Below the pieces are notes generated by a model. That model was given only the letters and a program-made list of their open reading frames with translations. It did not search any database and was not told where the DNA came from. From Herbaspirillum sp. CF444 (GTDB lineage Bacteria; Pseudomonadota; Gammaproteobacteria; Burkholderiales; Burkholderiaceae_D), in assembly GCF_000282135.1 (NCBI RefSeq), contig NZ_AKJW01000081.1, positions 1 to 32,568 of the forward strand: a stretch of 32,568 bases of DNA, in the 5' to 3' direction. Of this stretch, positions 32,566 through 32,568 are shown one piece after another (positions within the stretch are counted from its first letter, which is position 1; each line of letters opens with the position of its first letter). The position numbers were made by a program, and so were the translations under genes.

Positions 32566-32568
32566 ACC

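Overview
This window looks like chromosome from a betaproteobacterium of the order Burkholderiales, most probably an Oxalobacteraceae (Herbaspirillum-like). The reasons are high GC with strong third-position G/C, a Gram-negative general porin of the betaproteobacterial type, an L-aspartate dehydrogenase that closely resembles (from memory) the Cupriavidus necator enzyme, and the style of the intergenic repeats. The genus is an inference. No phage, transposase, rRNA, tRNA or CRISPR array is visible.

Left third (1-14.4 kb): ordinary housekeeping and sensory genes. In order these are a periplasmic BON-domain protein; a three-gene GlrK/QseE - QseG - GlrR/QseF signalling operon (sensor kinase, lipoprotein, sigma-54 activator); a DHA2-family drug exporter; an HD-GYP cyclic-di-GMP phosphodiesterase; folE with a BLUF blue-light sensor downstream; a sulfonate-type binding protein with a flavin-dependent (NtaA/SnaA/DszA-type) monooxygenase, probably for organosulfur use; a chemoreceptor ending in a WETF pentapeptide; and a porin.

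Middle and right (14.7-31.0 kb): an 18-gene block, all on the minus strand, many genes overlapping or a few bases apart, ending in a strong intrinsic terminator at 14577-14607. In transcription order it encodes an ABC uptake system (ATPase, binding protein, permease), a classical SDR, a cupin, an alpha/beta hydrolase, an IclR regulator, an atypical SDR, a ThDP-dependent decarboxylase-type enzyme, L-aspartate dehydrogenase, an aldehyde dehydrogenase, a two-domain extradiol-type VOC dioxygenase, a NicC/salicylate-hydroxylase-type FAD monooxygenase, two small unknown proteins, a Rieske oxygenase, a RidA-like protein and the oxygenase reductase. Together these can import an aromatic or N-heteroaromatic compound, hydroxylate it twice, cleave the ring and process nitrogen-bearing and oxo-acid products. 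The substrate cannot be read from the sequence. From memory, the half from the ABC ATPase to the aldehyde dehydrogenase has the same order as PA3514-PA3504 of Pseudomonas aeruginosa PAO1. This cluster is the best candidate for an undescribed system.

Right edge: a 600-bp AT-rich spacer that probably holds the promoter of the catabolic block, a flgH-like gene with no flagellar neighbours in view, and a run of hairpin repeats. Three copies of a roughly 70-110-bp palindromic element with a conserved core and covarying hairpin lie at 14408-14508, 14638-14706 and 30106-30217. A REP-type inverted doublet with compensatory stem changes sits at 19977-20076.
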